A stretch of 46,503 bases of DNA from Bacteroidales bacterium (GTDB lineage: Bacteria > Bacteroidota > Bacteroidia > Bacteroidales > Muribaculaceae), in the NCBI GenBank assembly GCA_020860445.1, contig JAJBUH010000001.1, positions 1-46,503 of the forward strand, written 5' to 3'. The position numbers and the translations under genes are program-made. Below, in pieces: positions 43,181-46,503 of this stretch (its first letter is position 1; the number at the start of each line of letters is the position of its first letter). Below the pieces are notes generated by a model. That model worked only from the letters and a program-made list of their open reading frames with translations. It did not search any database and was not told where the DNA came from.

Positions 43181-46147
43181 ATGCAAAGCAAAGGAAAATT
43201 GGGTAGCGTTGTAGCCGGCATCATAGCTATATTCTTGGTGCTGGTGTGCTTGTTCTACCTCTCCTTCTCGTTCGTATCTTCGAAATACGAAACCAAGGCC
43301 GACCAGTATGCCTTAGCTGTGTCGGGCGACAACGACGACGACCTTTACAACCAGGCCTACAAGCATTACATGGACTCGGTTGGGGAAGAAAAGGTGTATT
43401 TGGGTGCTTATACCCTCAACGACGTGCGCAAATGGGGCGTGGGTCTCGGCCTCGACCTTAAGGGTGGCATGAACGTCATCCTCGAGGTGGATCTCCCCGA
43501 CATGCTCCGTTCGCTCTCTAACAAAGCCAACGACCCCAATTTCGAGGCTGCCATTGACACCACTTCTACTATCCTCAAGGCTAAGCCCTCGACCGACTTC
43601 CTGTCGACCTTCGTAAGCCAATATCGTCAAAAAGAACCCAACGCCGACCTCTCTGTAGTGTTCAAGGACAACCTTGTCCCCGCCAACTCTTCTGACGAGC
43701 GCGTTGTGTCAATCCTACGCGACAAGGTGCGCTCGATCACCGAGACCGCTGCCAACAACGTGCTCCGCAAGCGTATTGACCAATTCGGTGTTGTATCCCC
43801 TAACATCCAAATCCTCCAGGGCAAGGACGGCCAAGTGCTGCTCGAGCTCCCCGGCGTGAAGGATCACCAGCGCGTGCGCGACCTGCTCAAGCGCTCGGCT
43901 TCGCTCGAGTTCTATGACACCTACCGCCTCAACGAAATCGCTCAGCAGATGGGCGCTCTCGCTCAGCGCGCTATGTCGGATTCGACTGTCAACGCTGCCG
44001 CTTTTGGCAACATCTACCAGCAGATGGCTGCTCGCATCCAGGGTGGTGCCGGCAACTACGTAGTGGTTGGCTACCTGCGCAACCCCATGGAAATCTCTCA
44101 CTTCAACGAGTTTGTCAACTCGCCCATGGCCAAGTCGGTGCTTCCCGGCGACCTCAAGCTCCTATGGGGCGTAACTGAGGACACGCGCACCGAGACTGTC
44201 AATGGCAAGCAAGTTGAGACCAAATTCGGTTATCCTCTCTACGCCCTGCGCACCAGCGGCGGCGAGGCTGCTCTCAAGGGCAATGTGGCGACCGATGCAA
44301 CTACCAACTACGATCCTATCCGTGGCAACGAAATCTCGATGCGCATGAACGCCGAGGGCACTCGCCAATGGGCTCGCATCACCGCTGCCAACGCTGCCGA
44401 CGGCAACCGTCCTATCGCCATCGTGCTTGACGACCAGGTGTACTCAGCTCCTAATGTGAACAGCGCTATCGAGGGTGGTCAATCCTCAATCACCGGCAAC
44501 TTCACCATTGACGAGGCTAATGACCTTGCCAACGTGCTGAAGAGCGGTGAGATGAACGCTAAGATCAACATCATCTCTGACATGGTGATCGGCCCGAGCC
44601 TCGGCAAGGCTGCTATCGACAAGGGTATCACCTCGTTCGTTGTGGCTCTAGTGCTCCTCATGATCTTCATGATGTGCTTCTATGGTGTGATCCCCGGCTT
44701 GATCGCCGACTTCTGCCTCATTTGCAACCTCTTCTTCACTCTCGGCATCCTGGCATCGTTCCAAGCAGTGCTCACCATGAGCGGTATCGCCGGTATCGTG
44801 CTTGCTCTGGGTATGGCAGTCGACGCCAACGTGCTTATCTTTGAGCGCGCCAAGGAAGAGCTCCGCCAAGGCAAGAACTCACGCACAGCCATCAGCGATG
44901 GTTACAGCAACGCTTTCAGCGCTATCTTCGACTCGAACCTCACCTCTATTATTACCGGTCTCATCCTGCTGCTCTACGGCACCGGCCCAATCAAGGGCTT
45001 TGCTACCACTCTTATCATTGGTATCGTCTGCTCGTTCTTCACCGCAGTATTCTTGAGCCGTCTGTTCTTCATCTGGTTTGCCAAAACCAAGACCTTTGAG
45101 AACCTCAAATTCTCGACCCCGCTGTCACGCAAGATGTTCGTCAACTCGCACATCAACTTCCTTGCCCAGCGCAAGATTAGCTTCAGCGTAGTTGGCTGCC
45201 TCATCGCCATCGTGGTGATTTCGCTCTTTGCTCGCGGTCTCAACCAGGGCATCGACTTCTCGGGTGGTCGCAACTATGTGGCTAAATTTGAGAAGCCCGT
45301 CGATGTGGTTGACCTCCAGCAGAAGCTTGCTCCTGAGTTCCCCGGCGCATCGGTGGCTGTCATCACCATCGAGAGTTCAAACCAGGTGCGTATCTCGACC
45401 AACTACAAGATCAACGACGAGGCTCCCGACACCGAGGAAGAAATCGTTGCTAAGCTCTACAACGCTCTCAAGGGTGACCTGCGCGAGGGTCTGACTATGG
45501 AGCAGTTCTCAACCTCAGATACCGACTACGGCTTGGTAAGCTCGCAGAAGGTAGGTCCGTCAGTGGCCGACGACATGCGTACCGATGCCTACATCGCTGT
45601 GGTGCTCTCGCTCATCGCCATGTTCCTCTACATCTTGTTCCGCTTCCGCAATGTGGCATTCTCGCTCGGCGCATTGGCAGCTGTAACATTCACTGCAGTG
45701 ATGATTATCGGCTTCTACTCGCTATTCTGGGGTGTGTTCCCATTTGCAATGGAGATTGACCAGACCTTCATCGCGGCTATCCTTACGGTGATTGGTTACC
45801 AAATCAACGATACTGTGGTGGTATTCGACCGCGTGCGTGAGAATTTGGGTCTCTATCCCAAGCAGACATTCTTCCAGACGATGAACCAGTCAATCAACCA
45901 GACCCTTGGCCGTACCATCATGACCTCGGCCTCGACCCTGTTGGTGCTCGTGAGCATCTTCGTGCTGGGTGGTGACTCAATCCGCAGCTTCATCTTCGCT
46001 ATGCTCTTCGGTGTGATCATCGGCACCCTGGCTACCATCTACGTAGCTTCGCCCGTTGCCTACATCACCGATGCTCGCCGTCGCGCTGCAGCCGAGAAGG
46101 CTCCCCGCGTCAAGGCTGCTAAGGCTGTAGTGGAGAACAAGAAATAA
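43181..46147 (+). CDS. Protein translocase subunit SecDF (fused)
   Basis: This 988-residue inner-membrane protein unites SecD (about 1-640) and SecF (about 660-970). It uses the proton gradient to help pull exported proteins through SecYEG. SecD features are GLDLKGGMNVILEV (90-103), the large periplasmic domain, and GIAGIVLALGMAVDANVLIF. SecF features are QGIDFSGGRNYVAKF and VIGYQINDTVVVFDRVREN. About twelve membrane segments and a basic tail are visible. Fusion is usual in Bacteroidetes. Codon use is strongly biased, as in highly expressed genes. Confidence 0.97.
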   Translation: MQSKGKLGSVVAGIIAIFLVLVCLFYLSFSFVSSKYETKADQYALAVSGDNDDDLYNQAYKHYMDSVGEEKVYLGAYTLNDVRKWGVGLGLDLKGGMNVILEVDLPDMLRSLSNKANDPNFEAAIDTTSTILKAKPSTDFLSTFVSQYRQKEPNADLSVVFKDNLVPANSSDERVVSILRDKVRSITETAANNVLRKRIDQFGVVSPNIQILQGKDGQVLLELPGVKDHQRVRDLLKRSASLEFYDTYRLNEIAQQMGALAQRAMSDSTVNAAAFGNIYQQMAARIQGGAGNYVVVGYLRNPMEISHFNEFVNSPMAKSVLPGDLKLLWGVTEDTRTETVNGKQVETKFGYPLYALRTSGGEAALKGNVATDATTNYDPIRGNEISMRMNAEGTRQWARITAANAADGNRPIAIVLDDQVYSAPNVNSAIEGGQSSITGNFTIDEANDLANVLKSGEMNAKINIISDMVIGPSLGKAAIDKGITSFVVALVLLMIFMMCFYGVIPGLIADFCLICNLFFTLGILASFQAVLTMSGIAGIVLALGMAVDANVLIFERAKEELRQGKNSRTAISDGYSNAFSAIFDSNLTSIITGLILLLYGTGPIKGFATTLIIGIVCSFFTAVFLSRLFFIWFAKTKTFENLKFSTPLSRKMFVNSHINFLAQRKISFSVVGCLIAIVVISLFARGLNQGIDFSGGRNYVAKFEKPVDVVDLQQKLAPEFPGASVAVITIESSNQVRISTNYKINDEAPDTEEEIVAKLYNALKGDLREGLTMEQFSTSDTDYGLVSSQKVGPSVADDMRTDAYIAVVLSLIAMFLYILFRFRNVAFSLGALAAVTFTAVMIIGFYSLFWGVFPFAMEIDQTFIAAILTVIGYQINDTVVVFDRVRENLGLYPKQTFFQTMNQSINQTLGRTIMTSASTLLVLVSIFVLGGDSIRSFIFAMLFGVIIGTLATIYVASPVAYITDARRRAAAEKAPRVKAAKAVVENKK

Positions 46148-46203
46148 GAATTGGAACCAGTATTAAGCTGGAAGAATAAATATTTTATCATGTATAAAAT
46201 TGT

Positions 46204-46235
46204 AGAGAGCCTGGTGCGTGAGCATCAGGCTCTCT
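46204..46235 (+). terminator. Terminator after secDF
   Basis: A 14-bp stem (46204-46217 with 46222-46235, one G-T wobble) has a four-base loop GTGA and is followed by a weak T-rich stretch. It lies 57 bases beyond the secDF stop. Confidence 0.8.
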
Positions 46236-46281
46236 ATTCTTTCAATTATATTAAATAATGATGTAAAGATTGTTACTGCTA

Positions 46282-46312
46282 TTGTAAATTTGCGAAACAT
46301 ATATTAATTTTG
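46282..46312 (+). promoter_or_regulatory. Promoter of a leader RNA at the window end
   Basis: TTG (46282-46284), 20 bases, TAatTTTG (46305-46312). Transcription would start near 46318, leaving more than 120 bases of leader before the first ATG at 46444. Confidence 0.65.
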
Positions 46313-46360
46313 TGCTGTGAATCATCCGTAACTTCTTTTACCTAACCATCAAAAGACACC

Positions 46361-46408
46361 GCTGGAGCTTACGCCCAGGCTGAGAGAGACCCGGGCACCA
46401 GCCGTAAG
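46361..46408 (+). ncRNA. Candidate structured leader RNA with pseudoknot
   Basis: CTTACG (46368-46373) pairs with CGTAAG (46403-46408), enclosing a hairpin CCCAGG (46374-46379) with CCCGGG (46390-46395, one mismatch) and loop CTGAGAGAGA. GCTGG (46361-46365) pairs with CCAGC (46398-46402), crossing the first stem. The element lies about 43 bases after the predicted transcription start. It contains CTGAGA and ACCC, as in TPP riboswitches, but the rest of that fold is missing. It is a possible cis-regulatory RNA; no known family is recognised. Confidence 0.4.
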
Positions 46409-46443
46409 AGAACTTTATTAACCTTATATTTTAAGCGATTACT

Positions 46444-46470
46444 ATGGCACAATACTTCGGTAAATTTTAA
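46444..46470 (+). CDS. Very short ORF in the leader (possible leader peptide)
   Basis: ATG at 46444 codes MAQYFGKF and stops with TAA. It begins 35 bases after the structured element, in a promoter-driven leader. It may be a leader peptide, or only a chance ORF; the main gene must lie beyond the window end. Three of the eight residues are aromatic, too few for a claim about attenuation. Confidence 0.25.
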   Translation: MAQYFGKF

Positions 46471-46503
46471 AATTCTCTCCAATTCGAGGCGAGAGCGCCA
46501 AGA

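Noticed and set aside
46361-46408. TPP riboswitch
   Set aside because: CTGAGA and ACCC are present, but the conserved second half (GAACCTGAT and the following stem) is missing.

Overview
The window is chromosomal DNA of a Bacteroidales bacterium, most likely a gut Muribaculaceae/Bacteroidaceae-type organism. The signs are an adjacent SusC/SusD pair with a GH97 glycosidase, a short primary sigma factor of the Bacteroidetes type, a fused SecDF, a PorZ-like protein and proteins with type IX secretion tails, and many promoters of the Bacteroidetes form (TTG, about 20 bp, then TAnnTTTG). No taxon name can be given from the sequence alone.

Region 1 (1-14.3 kb, all minus strand) is a polysaccharide utilisation locus. 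In transcription order it holds a secreted repeat protein, a membrane TPR-HTH regulator, a SusB-like GH97 enzyme, a second paralogous regulator split by a frameshift in a T7 run, SusC, SusD and a histidine acid phosphatase. Each part has its own promoter or hairpin terminator.

Region 2 (14.4-18.0 kb) is an accessory scrap-yard. It contains a palindromic repeat cluster, a decayed secretion-tail fragment, an XRE regulator, a Panacea/SocA-domain gene between two copies of one gene remnant, two small DUF3791-like genes, a RelB-type antitoxin without its N-terminus, a PIN toxin reduced to about 28 codons, and a CotH fragment. The junctions can be placed within a few bases.

Region 3 (18.0-22.5 kb, minus) holds rnhB, a GT-C-like membrane protein interrupted by one TGA, a UbiA-family prenyltransferase and a HAD phosphatase. 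The last three look like a pathway for a polyprenyl-phosphate-linked pentose donor. An OmpR-type response regulator follows.

Region 4 (22.7-31.1 kb, plus) is a tightly packed run: flippase, GT4 glycosyltransferase, rdgB, porZ-like, aroA, a small Cys-containing membrane protein and a metal ABC permease. A tRNA-Ser(CGA) and an intact RHH/YafQ toxin-antitoxin pair follow.

Region 5 (32.0-46.2 kb) is mainly housekeeping: trmD, a SpoU methyltransferase, LD-carboxypeptidase, a GH3-family enzyme, alkaline phosphatase, upp, pfkA, rpoD (minus), a DUF4254 gene, GT9, ruvB and secDF. Its intergenic DNA is unusual. Two copies of a composite element (heptamer tandem repeat plus a hairpin whose stem covaries) precede the phosphatase and pfkA. 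A GC-rich 43-bp palindromic tandem array ending in an inverted copy separates pfkA from rpoD. The window ends in a promoter-driven leader RNA with a potential pseudoknot and a tiny ORF.

The best candidates for undescribed biology are the covarying intergenic element, the pfkA-rpoD array, the terminal leader RNA and the lipid-linked pentose cassette.
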